Assembly (NCBI GenBank): GCA_963822595.1
Contig: CAWGIG010000001.1
Span: forward strand, 1,251,096 to 1,315,095
Source: CAVRUH01 sp963822595
GTDB taxonomy: Bacteria > Chlamydiota > Chlamydiia > Chlamydiales > Waddliaceae
Direction of reading: 5' to 3'
DNA length: 64,000 nt
The notes beneath the pieces were generated by a model. That model worked only from the letters and a program-made list of their open reading frames with translations. It was not told the DNA's origin and did not search any database. The translations under genes were made by a program, and so were the position numbers. Position 1 is the first letter of the stretch; every line of letters begins with the position of its first letter. Shown piece by piece: positions 17,901 to 25,551 of the stretch.

Positions 17901-19348
17901 AATTGGAGCATCTTACCGTATTTTACAATTTGAGAGTTCCTCTGAACACATATTTTTGGGGTCCAAGCTTGAAGAAGAATTAGAAATATTTTCTCGACGT
18001 TTACTAGACTTATGTCATCTAATGCCTTCTCAATCTGAAAGGGTAGAAGAAGATAGTTGTCATCGATGCGTATCTGTATCCAATATTCTTGATGATGCCT
18101 GACAAGTTTAACGCTATTGTCACTGCTATGTAGGTGAAGGAGAGCAAGCACCTGCATGCAACTAACGACAACATGAAAATCAACATGCTCTTCCTTAATC
18201 AATTTTTTTATTGCCCAAAGAAGGTCTTCTTTTACATGAGATTCCTTTTTTGGCAAGGCGTCCCAAAGTGTTTTGATAATAACAAAATTTGAATCGAGTG
18301 AAACACTTGAATTAAAGAGGAGGGCAATCGCTGCAGAATTGTTATTTACGTGATGGTTTTTGAGGCATCTTTGAAGTAAATCGTAAGGATGATGCGGTAA
18401 ACTAGTCTGGAGCATGCAATTTTCAGCTAGAGTTTGGGGGGAAGTGTAGCCTCGAGTATAGTAGGACATGAGCATCGGCCAGCCCATTTGTTCGACTTCT
18501 TCAGGTTTATCTATGTGTACCATACCGGTAAGTAAATCGATGATGGGTTGTAGGCCATGATCACTTACACAAAGAATAGTTGCCGTTTTTCCCATGACCA
18601 AAGAATTAATGACGATGCGGATGGAGTCATGGACAAAGAGAGATCTTCTTTTAAGTTCTTTTATGACCATAAGTTCGAAATCTAGATTTTCATTTCCACG
18701 AAAGGTAATGATTCCATATTGATTATTGCCATCACAATGATAAAATTTCTTTTTTGTTATCTTTTCTGCTTCAATAAAATCATCTCCCATCCTTTCTTTC
18801 ACTAAGTCATATATCCCTCGGCTCAATCTGTAAGTATAGTCATCGCTGATCTTTAGAACGGTGCAGCGGATATCACAATCGGGTGGAATGGGTGCTGGGG
18901 GAATTACAATTTTTTCAGGATGTGAAATACCTAGCCTTTCCAAAGCGGAAAATATGAAGGTCGGTTGGCTTAGGATTAATTTTCTTAAATATCCTCCAAT
19001 GATCTCGATCTTTCCGCTGAAATTGGTGCTATTGAGTAAATATTGGAGAACACTATGGAGTGTGGGGGCTGAACTTGATCCGGATACTATGGGTAATCCA
19101 AGAAGTTTTTTAACCTCATCTTCAAAGGATTGATCCAGCCAAGGCAGGGAAATATTGGCAAATTTCGGAGTGAGTTTTCCATCAATATCAATGATCCCTT
19201 CACTATATAGATAATTAAAGTTAACCGCGTGGACTGTTTCTAAGGGAAAAACTACAGCAGGTGTTCCAGCAGGAGAAGTATCTGCCTCGATTTTTTCTAA
19301 AACAGTCAAACTATTTGGATAATTAACACTATTTATTAATGGCTGCAT
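14984..19348 (-). CDS. Giant helical-repeat protein with nucleotidyltransferase-like head; 3' frameshift
   Basis: The 1,454-residue protein has no signal peptide. The N-terminal part resembles the head of the poly(A) polymerase/CCA-adding family in order: IIGGYLRKLIL (~116-126), PPDCDIRC (~155-162), an ENLDFEL third-carboxylate candidate, and GLQPIIDLLTGMVHI, like the 'liDpfgG' element. The remaining ~1,100 residues are Leu/Lys/Glu-rich helices, probably an alpha-solenoid. Another frame continues past the annotated stop from an A6 run at 15047-15052 and reads ...TFVEGDEKAIKFCADIEK... to a stop at 14905. The native C-terminus was probably there. Function unknown; effector-like role possible. 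Confidence 0.7.
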   Translation of the reverse strand: MQPLINSVNYPNSLTVLEKIEADTSPAGTPAVVFPLETVHAVNFNYLYSEGIIDIDGKLTPKFANISLPWLDQSFEDEVKKLLGLPIVSGSSSAPTLHSVLQYLLNSTNFSGKIEIIGGYLRKLILSQPTFIFSALERLGISHPEKIVIPPAPIPPDCDIRCTVLKISDDYTYRLSRGIYDLVKERMGDDFIEAEKITKKKFYHCDGNNQYGIITFRGNENLDFELMVIKELKRRSLFVHDSIRIVINSLVMGKTATILCVSDHGLQPIIDLLTGMVHIDKPEEVEQMGWPMLMSYYTRGYTSPQTLAENCMLQTSLPHHPYDLLQRCLKNHHVNNNSAAIALLFNSSVSLDSNFVIIKTLWDALPKKESHVKEDLLWAIKKLIKEEHVDFHVVVSCMQVLALLHLHSSDNSVKLVRHHQEYWIQIRIDDNYLLLPFQIEKALDDISLVNVEKIFLILLQAWTPKICVQRNSQIVKYGKMLQLNIGRLKEKILSNSVGLPIQAVLQSIESDPNFLLEICSKLPDFMESNRNNPVQTYFFSMLEQLFPIYSGTFSRAKEFSILEFRTRWMVALAETHEPSLCRLASSLFSQNQNAYNAHTRILLINNFLPQDPFSAMNVFDCLIDFDVSLFFKITHALKATPEGKIYLKTACREKIKSLIQANLPLSQQVLTHRSSPFFCDFELTKECFQKTISMDHEISFNRLEELLEIMLTICFIRTEFPDKPEIKLECCQLIISSLSKLQKDQILLTTSLIERLNNCSKKICEYLRGHDLPKDLYDFAALMQKLPIPFKNQQDLIWSLRELLKQEEDIQFILKGIKLVKNVPEDTKGDLALLIKEIRNSLKGDPLTSAEFFLNDVPEIYGEGFSEEFQDQAYAISRNISKKEASLKLSVQLLKKYKISKPEIWNKVFLKAYTSKDKEIRLLTLPLIFEFGEYCEGVCWTKTLETAYLHKNQIIYDLIDKLLDENSNERKVFLNAPSSLQEKGEILAVLLRIVLERFPKKTESMVFGYRIFKLHELLSTITKKPPEIELDLLIIEAILSVANLDGLFLIFMIVVKRSDEIQDLSSKGKLIDLTIKAVKSMKSRSKEYEDIRTNFQRGLDSCDNEAMLFYNYLQGFLTKIQHYSTDCQNKEKTWELFKEAMPLFIDFGSYSDTCFSYKLLNSEEFKSRTKTKDYNAFWERYIETRLTLSFSPVKRILHGDVLQFFALIHCRLNNKSVVKNTCMNLAIIHYIEFLKKEYNPAQDLDLMRKLLYIFGCEDTHNVTLITQLISCDPNTVELSELICSTISEILLTLKAQKRISDANVSKIFNDFIFMELFSPKVDEATLRKKVSTLLESCLQNKYFLDERIMKWIICYELEEKFLTKKLINPKFVKQYKIPATIHLLVDCLSINRLQGAVDILKNIQKLLIQQDRQQLKICYQYFIDLFKLNRNLFFRKDDITKEIDVAILVSKDLC

Positions 19349-19420
19349 AATTAAATTATAAAAATTGTGATGCGTATATTATACAGAAATAGATCTTAAT
19401 ATGTAAGATTTATTTAGCCG

Positions 19421-19609
19421 CGAAGAGACGAAGAAGCTCATCTACCCCGTTAGCCGCGAAGAAACGAAGAAAACGAAGGACACGCGAAGACAAGAAAAAA
19501 ATTTAGAAATACAGAAAAATTCCTTTTTTTTTCATAAATCTTCGCGTGTCCTTCGTTTTCTTCGTTTCTTCGTTGCTAACGGGCTATATGAGCTTCCTCG
19601 TCTCTTCGT
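19421..19609. repeat. Long palindrome, family B
   Basis: Arms of ~70 nt (left 19421-19490, right about 19538-19609) carry reiterated CGAAGA units: CGAAGAGACGAAGAAGCTCA outside, then CCCGTTAGC, then CGAAGAAACGAAGAAAACG and GACACGCGAAGA inside. The centre is an A/T-rich ~47-nt stretch. It fills most of the divergent 19349-19670 gap between the giant gene and the dksA-like gene. No second copy is visible in the window. Confidence 0.9.
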
Positions 19610-19670
19610 TTTTATCATTTGCAAAGATATTCAAATTTTGAGACAATAAATATAGAACAGGAGAAAAAAC

Positions 19671-20036
19671 ATGGGTCTCAAACCAAACGAAATCGAGAAA
19701 TACAAGAAAAGACTAGAGGAAATGCGTTCCCAGCTGTCTAGATCCATTAAAGGCTCGACCGAACAGGTTAAAAGCGCTGACGATATGATGGCCTATTCCC
19801 AGCACCAAGCTGACCAAGGAACCGATGACTTTGATCGTTCTATCAACCTCGAATTGATGAGCCATGATTTTGATCTTATCCGTCAAATTGAAAGAGCCTT
19901 AGAGAAAATTAATGATAATACCTACGGCATTTGCGATATCACAGGCAAAGAAATTCCTAAAAAAAGATTGGATGCCATGCCCTACGCCAGTATGACTGTA
20001 GAAGCTCAAGAACAAATTGAAAAGGGTCTGATTTAA
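19671..20036 (+). CDS. DksA/TraR-family protein lacking the zinc-finger cysteines
   Basis: The 121-residue protein follows the DksA/TraR layout. An N-terminal coiled-coil (KYKKRLEEMRSQLSRSIKGS) is followed by an acidic tip segment with HQADQGTDDFDRSI, a second helix, and a C-terminal YGICDITGKEIPKKRLDAMP. Canonical members carry four zinc-binding cysteines; here only one remains and the last pair is replaced (TVEAQEQ). DksA-type proteins bind in the RNA polymerase secondary channel. A good AGGAG lies seven bases before the ATG. It leads a co-directional cluster with lspA ten bases downstream. Confidence 0.85.
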   Translation: MGLKPNEIEKYKKRLEEMRSQLSRSIKGSTEQVKSADDMMAYSQHQADQGTDDFDRSINLELMSHDFDLIRQIERALEKINDNTYGICDITGKEIPKKRLDAMPYASMTVEAQEQIEKGLI

Positions 20037-20046
20037 ATCTCGATAA

Positions 20047-20547
20047 ATGGCAAAAAAGTCGCGTTTTTCTTATTTACCCCTAATAATTGCAGTCATCGTA
20101 CTCGTTCTCGATTTTGGATCCAAGTTCCTTGTAAAGAAATACATAGAACCTTCAAATGGTCATAGTCTCTGGTATCCCTATAACGGAATAGGGGTATTTA
20201 AGAACTTTCTAGGGATAGAATTCTCCATCAACCACGCTACCAACCGCGGTGCGGCTTGGGGGATGCTCTCGGATTATCAAACCCTTTTATTGATTTTTAG
20301 ACTTATCATGGTCGGATTGATCATTAATTATCTCCTCTTTTTCAATAAAAACAAAAAGATCGTGATCCCTTTGAGCTTGGTAGCCGCCGGAGCCTTCGGG
20401 AATATCATGGATTATTATTTGTATGGGCATGTCATCGACATGTTTCATTTTGTGTTTTGGGGGTATGAATACCCTGTGTTTAACGTCGCAGATTCTGCAA
20501 TTTTCATCGGCATTTTTTGGATATTTTTGTCGTCCATGAGGAAATAA
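20047..20547 (+). CDS. lspA: Lipoprotein signal peptidase (signal peptidase II)
   Basis: The 166-residue protein has four transmembrane helices and the two aspartate motifs of the family: GNIMDYYLYGHVIDMFHF and FNVADSAIFIGI. NHATNRGAAWG matches the conserved N-x-G-x-A segment. It cleaves the signal peptide from lipidated prolipoproteins in the inner membrane, for example PotD here. It follows the dksA-like gene by ten bases and precedes the next gene by four. Confidence 0.95.
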   Translation: MAKKSRFSYLPLIIAVIVLVLDFGSKFLVKKYIEPSNGHSLWYPYNGIGVFKNFLGIEFSINHATNRGAAWGMLSDYQTLLLIFRLIMVGLIINYLLFFNKNKKIVIPLSLVAAGAFGNIMDYYLYGHVIDMFHFVFWGYEYPVFNVADSAIFIGIFWIFLSSMRK

Positions 20548-20551
20548 AGAA

Positions 20552-21205
20552 ATGGAAGCTTCTAAGTGGCTGCAAGTTCAGGCTTTATTAGACATCGATG
20601 AAATGACCCAGCTTTTTGAAGCTCTAGGTTCCTTTAAAATGTACAAGATTGGGACTCTGTTAAACAGGGATGAAACGGAGCTAACAAAAGATAAATTCCT
20701 CGACACCTACCGCAACTATGTTTCTATTTTAAAGGAAGGAAAAGTTCCTCTAGAATTAGACTACCGCTCTGAATTTACATCTGTAATTACAGTCTCCCCT
20801 GACCTCATAGAAGTCGTTCCTGTTGAAGGAGGTAGACAGATCATTCGTGTTGTAAAACCGGTGATACAGATTCAAGTTCATCGTCTGGGATATTCGGTTA
20901 TTGAGGAAAAATTTAGGCCCATGGTGAAAGGGAAAGAAAGCATTACTTGGGGAGTCCAATTTTCTTATCCGCAACTTTTCCAGGAAGCTGAAGAAGTTTA
21001 TAAAGTCGATGAAAGTGAACTCTTTCCAAATACTCGCCTATTTCATATTCTTCAAAAGTGGATGCGTCAACAAACCATTCCAACTCCGTTTTTGGTGGAT
21101 GGAAAAAAAATGAATGTGCCGATTAGATTGGGAAAAAATTGCTTTTCTTGGATTAATCGTCATCCTCAGTTGATAGAAAAAAATATTACCGTGGCGGTAT
21201 CATGA
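20552..21205 (+). CDS. Conserved-looking protein of unknown function
   Basis: The 217-residue protein has no signal peptide, membrane helix or motif that I recognise. It is mixed alpha/beta and fairly basic at the C-terminus, and contains WGVQFSYPQLFQEAEEVY and WMRQQTIPTPFLVDGKKMNV. GAGG lies about nine bases upstream of the ATG. It is wedged between lspA and cinA and overlaps cinA by 4 bases (ATGA), which argues that it is a genuine translated member of this cluster. Its position is the only functional clue. Confidence 0.75.
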   Translation: MEASKWLQVQALLDIDEMTQLFEALGSFKMYKIGTLLNRDETELTKDKFLDTYRNYVSILKEGKVPLELDYRSEFTSVITVSPDLIEVVPVEGGRQIIRVVKPVIQIQVHRLGYSVIEEKFRPMVKGKESITWGVQFSYPQLFQEAEEVYKVDESELFPNTRLFHILQKWMRQQTIPTPFLVDGKKMNVPIRLGKNCFSWINRHPQLIEKNITVAVS

Positions 21206-22344
21206 AGGTTGAATTAATCACTATTGGTAACGAGGTCCTTTCCGGGCATACAGTAAACACAAATGCAACCGTCATCGCCCAGGAACTGTTCAAAGAGGGC
21301 TATAAGCTTTCAAGAGAAACGACTATCGTTGATGAAGAGCTAGAAATTTCCCAAGCTATTCTGGCTGCTTTAGATAGAAGCGATTTCGTCATTACAACGG
21401 GCGGTCTTGGCCCAACTCTCGATGATATTTCGGGCTCTGTAGCAGAAAAAACACTCAAGTCCTCTCCGGAACTCCTTAAAAACAATTTAGGGTCTGCCCC
21501 CGGACTGATATTTCGTCAGGGACAACATGCTTTAGCCATGCTTCCCGGGGTGCCCCATGAAATGAAGGCAATGCTTGTCGATTCTGTTATTCCTGTTATG
21601 AAAAAGAGTGCAAAGCTTGAGAAAAGGCCATTTCGACAAGTATTGTCGTTTACTACATTGTATGAAACAGCTGTCGACCCTCTTTTGAGAGATTTCAAAG
21701 AAAAATATCCGGAATTAGAATTTGGTATTTATCCTTCTTTGGGATTGTTGCAAGTTCATTTGTATGTTTATGCCGATAGTCAAGAAAATGCCGATAGACT
21801 CATTGATCCCGCAGCGCAAATACTCAAAGATAAATTTGCAGCAAACTATTATGAATCGGAGACAGGCAACATCGGACAATCCATTCAATCTTTGTTCACG
21901 CAAAAGGGTTGGACACTATCAGCTGCCGAATCCTGTACAGGAGGAAGTATTGCTTCTTATCTCACACAGATTTCCGGAGCATCAGCCTATTTTTTGGGGT
22001 CGGTGGTTTCCTATTCGAATGAAGCCAAAGAGAGCATTTTGGGAGTCTCTCCGCAAACCATTGAGAAATTCGGAGCGGTAAGCAAGGAGACAGTTACGGA
22101 GATGGTTTTAGGGGCGAGTAAAGTTTTTAAAAGTGATTTCAGCATCGCTGTGACGGGCATTGCCGGTCCCACGGGCGGCACCGAAGAAAAGCCTGTTGGA
22201 ACAGTTTGGTTCGCTATTCACCGTAAGGGAAATGAACCTTTGGTGTGGAAAATCCAACGGAAGGGAAACAGAGAAATGATTATCACTGGCAGCAAGAACA
22301 TCCTATTAGGCAAACTTTACCATTATGCAAAAAATGAAATCTGA
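21202..22344 (+). CDS. cinA: CinA-like protein (competence/damage-inducible, NMN deamidase type)
   Basis: The 380-residue protein has both CinA domains. Residues ~1-165 form the molybdopterin-binding-like domain (MKVELITIGNEVLSGHTVNT, TTGGLGPTLDD). Residues ~225-375 form the PncC nicotinamide-nucleotide amidase domain (AAESCTGGSIASYL, AVTGIAGPTGGTEEKPVGTV). It probably recycles NMN to NaMN in pyridine nucleotide salvage. It is translationally coupled to the preceding gene and overlaps the next by 20 bases. Confidence 0.92.
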   Translation: MKVELITIGNEVLSGHTVNTNATVIAQELFKEGYKLSRETTIVDEELEISQAILAALDRSDFVITTGGLGPTLDDISGSVAEKTLKSSPELLKNNLGSAPGLIFRQGQHALAMLPGVPHEMKAMLVDSVIPVMKKSAKLEKRPFRQVLSFTTLYETAVDPLLRDFKEKYPELEFGIYPSLGLLQVHLYVYADSQENADRLIDPAAQILKDKFAANYYESETGNIGQSIQSLFTQKGWTLSAAESCTGGSIASYLTQISGASAYFLGSVVSYSNEAKESILGVSPQTIEKFGAVSKETVTEMVLGASKVFKSDFSIAVTGIAGPTGGTEEKPVGTVWFAIHRKGNEPLVWKIQRKGNREMIITGSKNILLGKLYHYAKNEI

Positions 22345-23137
22345 ACTCATTACAAGTTTACAAAATTCCCGCGTGAAGCAGGCTGTCCGTTTGCGCGACA
22401 GAGGTCCTCGCGATAAGAGCGATTTATTCCTGATTGAAGGATATCGTGAACTTATCCGCGCTGTGGATGCTTCCCGGCACATCGATATTTTATTTACCTG
22501 CCCTGAGCTCTTTCTCGGTGAAAACGAAGAAAAATTGATAAGAAGAATCGTTGATCAAGGTGGGTTGTTGTACACTTGTACAAAGGAAGTTTTCAGCAAA
22601 ATATCTTATAGAGACCGTCCGGATGGGCTTTTGGCGATTGCTCCGCAGCATCATTTAAAGTTGGATGAAGTAAAATTGACGGATGTACCACTACTGATTG
22701 TTGCCGAAGCTATTGAGAAACCGGGAAATTTAGGAACGATCCTTAGATCGTCGGACGCTGTCGGCTGCGACGGGGTGATCGTATGTGATCGTTGTACGGA
22801 TATTCACAATCCAAACGTCGTTCGCGCGAGTGTGGGGACGTTGTTTACACTGCCTGTAGTTGAAGCATCTAGTGAAGAAACGCTTAAATGGTTAAGAGCT
22901 AAGGGAATTTGTATTTTGGCTGCCACGCCAAGTGCTGAGAAGGATTATACAGAGGTCGACATGACGGTGCCTTTGGCGATAGCTGTGGGAACGGAGCAGT
23001 TGGGATTAACCGATTTATGGATGAAGCAGGCTGATTTGCAGGTGAGGATACCGATGTACGGAGTCGCTGATTCTCTTAATGTAGCAACAGCCACAACGCT
23101 GTTGTTGTACGAAGCTCGTAGGCAGCGTAAAACGTAG
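22325..23137 (+). CDS. SpoU/TrmH-family RNA 2'-O-methyltransferase
   Basis: The 270-residue protein has an N-terminal RNA-substrate-binding domain (LRDRGPRDKSDLFLIEGYRE) and a C-terminal SPOUT knot. The three SpoU motifs are present: EKPGNLGTILRSSDAVGCDG (motif 1), VAVGTEQLGL-like IAVGTEQLGLTDLW (motif 2), and IPMYGVADSLNVATATTLLL (motif 3). It should methylate ribose in rRNA or tRNA; the target position is not evident. The start could be ATG 22325 or 22334, neither with a good ribosome site. Its start lies inside the cinA 3' end. Confidence 0.9.
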   Translation: MQKMKSELITSLQNSRVKQAVRLRDRGPRDKSDLFLIEGYRELIRAVDASRHIDILFTCPELFLGENEEKLIRRIVDQGGLLYTCTKEVFSKISYRDRPDGLLAIAPQHHLKLDEVKLTDVPLLIVAEAIEKPGNLGTILRSSDAVGCDGVIVCDRCTDIHNPNVVRASVGTLFTLPVVEASSEETLKWLRAKGICILAATPSAEKDYTEVDMTVPLAIAVGTEQLGLTDLWMKQADLQVRIPMYGVADSLNVATATTLLLYEARRQRKT

Positions 23138-23148
23138 GGCCTAGTGGG

Positions 23149-23290
23149 AAATAACTAATAGATTTTACGCAAACAATTTTCAACGCAGAGACGGAGAGGT
23201 TCGCAGAGGCGCTGAGGAAGAAAAAAGAGAAGTTTTTCTTTCTCTCCGTCTCTGCGTTGAAAATTGTTTGCGTAAAATCTATAGTTATTC
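23149..23290. repeat. Long palindrome, family A (copy 2), asymmetric
   Basis: The left arm (23149-~23198) and right arm (~23244-23290) share CAATTTTCAACGCAGAGACG with GAATAACTA outer ends. The left half also carries a ~22-nt 'ttcgcagaggcgctgagg' block that is missing from the right half, so one arm has lost or gained sequence. It lies between convergent genes. The outer GAATAAC supplies the TAA stop of the minus-strand gene ending at 23285. Confidence 0.9.
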
Positions 23291-24493
23291 GCTCTTTTCT
23301 TTGAGAGGTGGCATCGCCATCATTACAGTCTCTAATGTAACAAATTCATCGATGACACGATCGATGCTCTGCACGATAACCGGAGTATCCCTATGCGTTG
23401 CAACTCCCTCTGCCGAAAATAACGCTTTAAGATCTTTAAAAGGCTGAATCAATAACTTAATATTCGTTTCTTTATTCTTCCTAAAGGTCTCTTTAGCTAT
23501 TTCATCCATGTGATTGATAATGCTCATAAAAGGATCCTTAAGTTCAAGATATTCAAGATTTTTTTCTTGAAGAATGACCCTTCCTACTTCAAGAAGAGTC
23601 AAAGTCGCCCTATCAGCTACTTCTTGAAGACCGTGGGCTTGGGCCTGTTTTGCAAACTTTCCCATGTAGTGAATAGGATAGCCCGTTAAAGTGATATCTA
23701 AATGAGTCGCATAAACCGCAATTTTCCCTAATAATGCCATTAAATCACTACATATGGGCTCTAATCCTCCCTGGATTGCCTCGCGATTGACCATTTCAAG
23801 TCTTTGGAAGATAAAAAATAGCATGAAACTGACCGGATCAGATACGCCGACTTCTTTTGCCTCGACTTCTTCGTGATGGGAAAGACTTTTTTCAGCTTCT
23901 AGGTATGTTTTGATGACCTCTCCTAATCTATTCATGCAATGAATAGTCAAGGACGTGCTCTTGCGATGGATGGCTTTGATTGCAGTCTCCGTAAGGGAGT
24001 CAATCCAATTGCAAAGTTCAAGATCATTTGAATCCCGAATGCTTGCCTGAGCATTGTTTGAGAACATGTCGACGACTTCAAAAGGATTTAAATATTTTGA
24101 TATTCTATGAAAGGCATGTATTTTCAGATCAATTGTAATTCCTAATAATACAGTCCAAACGATAATGAGGAAGGAAGTAGGAACTGTTTTGATGACTGCA
24201 AAATCGAATGCGATCCAATAAGAGATAAAGAAAAAAGCAAGAATTCCCATGTTGGTAAACATGAGATTCTTGTCTTTGCTGAAGGTGTCGACGATATGAG
24301 AGGTTAATGTGACTTCGGCTCTTTGAATAGGTGTCCAAGAAGAAATGGTGGCGATGGCTTGGCCTAGCAACAACATTGCCGGAATAATAATAATAGTGAG
24401 TGGAATCCATCCGGACTCATGTAATCCATCTAACGAACCCCTAAAAAGGAAAAGTAAGGCTGCCACAATCAAAGAAAAAACTGTACCGAACAT
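23285..24493 (-). CDS. Membrane protein of unknown function with cytosolic helical domain
   Basis: The 402-residue protein has four hydrophobic segments in the first ~135 residues (MFGTVFSLIVAALLFLF, PLTIIIIPAMLLLGQAIA, NMGILAFFFISYWIAF, SFLIIVWTVLLGITI). A ~260-residue soluble, largely helical domain follows. I do not recognise the family. The TAA stop is inside the right end of the 23149-23290 palindrome. It faces the same direction as the patatin gene, 65 bases downstream of it. Confidence 0.7.
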   Translation of the reverse strand: MFGTVFSLIVAALLFLFRGSLDGLHESGWIPLTIIIIPAMLLLGQAIATISSWTPIQRAEVTLTSHIVDTFSKDKNLMFTNMGILAFFFISYWIAFDFAVIKTVPTSFLIIVWTVLLGITIDLKIHAFHRISKYLNPFEVVDMFSNNAQASIRDSNDLELCNWIDSLTETAIKAIHRKSTSLTIHCMNRLGEVIKTYLEAEKSLSHHEEVEAKEVGVSDPVSFMLFFIFQRLEMVNREAIQGGLEPICSDLMALLGKIAVYATHLDITLTGYPIHYMGKFAKQAQAHGLQEVADRATLTLLEVGRVILQEKNLEYLELKDPFMSIINHMDEIAKETFRKNKETNIKLLIQPFKDLKALFSAEGVATHRDTPVIVQSIDRVIDEFVTLETVMMAMPPLKEKSE

Positions 24494-24558
24494 AAAAATT
24501 CCTCAAAATATCTTATTAATTCCCTTTTACCAGTTTACCCGTTTCTATAAAAGATTAA

Positions 24559-25542
24559 TTAACGATTACTGGCCGCGGCAAAAATATCGCAAATCCTGTC
24601 GATTTCCTTGTCATTGGCTGATATATATTGATTTGCCTCTTTCACCATATAAGGGATTGCAGTAGGGTCATCCATAGAAACACTTTCACCTAAATTTGTC
24701 TGCCAGCGGAAGTACTTGTCCTTCGGAAGCGACCTCTGCATATCATCATGCGTTTTATCCCCGCTGCTTTGGAGCGTTATATTAAGCGTTGGCAATGCCC
24801 ACGCGATAAATCCCATCTGCGCTGCTTCGCGATAGGTTAATCGAGACACTCTTCGTCCTGTTCCTATTGATAAAACTAAACAATGTTCCGGTTTCCCAGC
24901 ATAACTATAAGCGACGTCGGTCGGATTCGAAGCAAATGTGCCCCCATCAATAAAATTGTACTCGGTATTTTGAAAATTCAATGGACATGATTGGAAATAT
25001 CCTTGGGCAGAAGAAGAGGCTTGGACAACTTCTCTAATTTTTAGTGCGGAATAATCTGCGTTATTAATCGCAGCACTTTTACTAAAGTACCAAGGTTCCC
25101 ATGTTGTAGTTTCAAAAGCAGGGCAGATCAATTCGGTTTTTGCGTCTTTCAATAGGACATCTCCCAAATTTTTTTGCAAGACATCTTGAAAATTTTTAAT
25201 AGGCCATTTAGGTGCAAATAATCCATCACCGGTTGTTATGAAACGAGTCCAACTCCTACTGAAAATGTTATTCGCTTCGGGCTGCCACAATTTGACAATT
25301 TCTTCAGCAGGCATACCTGTCGCAACTCCAGCACAGATGGAGCTGCCAGCAGATGTTCCTGCTGTGATATCGAATAATTCCGATGCCTTTTTGTGGGTTC
25401 GTTGCTCTACTTGCTTTAAGAGCATTGCAGGATACATCCCTCTGATACCTCCTCCATCAATGCTTAAAATGCGGACCGGTTCACTAGCCTTGGCAGCTGT
25501 TTGGTAACTATTTTGGTATTGGGTGCATGGATTAACGTTCAT
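24559..25542 (-). CDS. Patatin-like phospholipase
   Basis: The 327-residue protein has the full patatin catalytic set: oxyanion loop SIDGGGIRGMYPAMLL (~26-41), nucleophile elbow TAGTSAGSS (GxSxG, Ser ~65), and catalytic Asp in FIDGGTFASNPTD. Patatins hydrolyse acyl esters of phospholipids through a Ser-Asp dyad. No signal peptide is visible, so it acts in the cytosol or is exported by a specialised system. It begins nine bases after the upstream 735-residue gene and is probably co-transcribed with it. In intracellular bacteria such enzymes can act on host membranes; in other bacteria some serve anti-phage systems. No nucleotide-cyclase partner is present. Confidence 0.9.
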   Translation of the reverse strand: MNVNPCTQYQNSYQTAAKASEPVRILSIDGGGIRGMYPAMLLKQVEQRTHKKASELFDITAGTSAGSSICAGVATGMPAEEIVKLWQPEANNIFSRSWTRFITTGDGLFAPKWPIKNFQDVLQKNLGDVLLKDAKTELICPAFETTTWEPWYFSKSAAINNADYSALKIREVVQASSSAQGYFQSCPLNFQNTEYNFIDGGTFASNPTDVAYSYAGKPEHCLVLSIGTGRRVSRLTYREAAQMGFIAWALPTLNITLQSSGDKTHDDMQRSLPKDKYFRWQTNLGESVSMDDPTAIPYMVKEANQYISANDKEIDRICDIFAAASNR

Positions 25543-25551
25543 ACTTTTCTC

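Noticed and set aside
24559..25542. Patatin as a CBASS effector (CapV)
   Set aside because: No nucleotidyl cyclase or associated Cap genes lie beside it.
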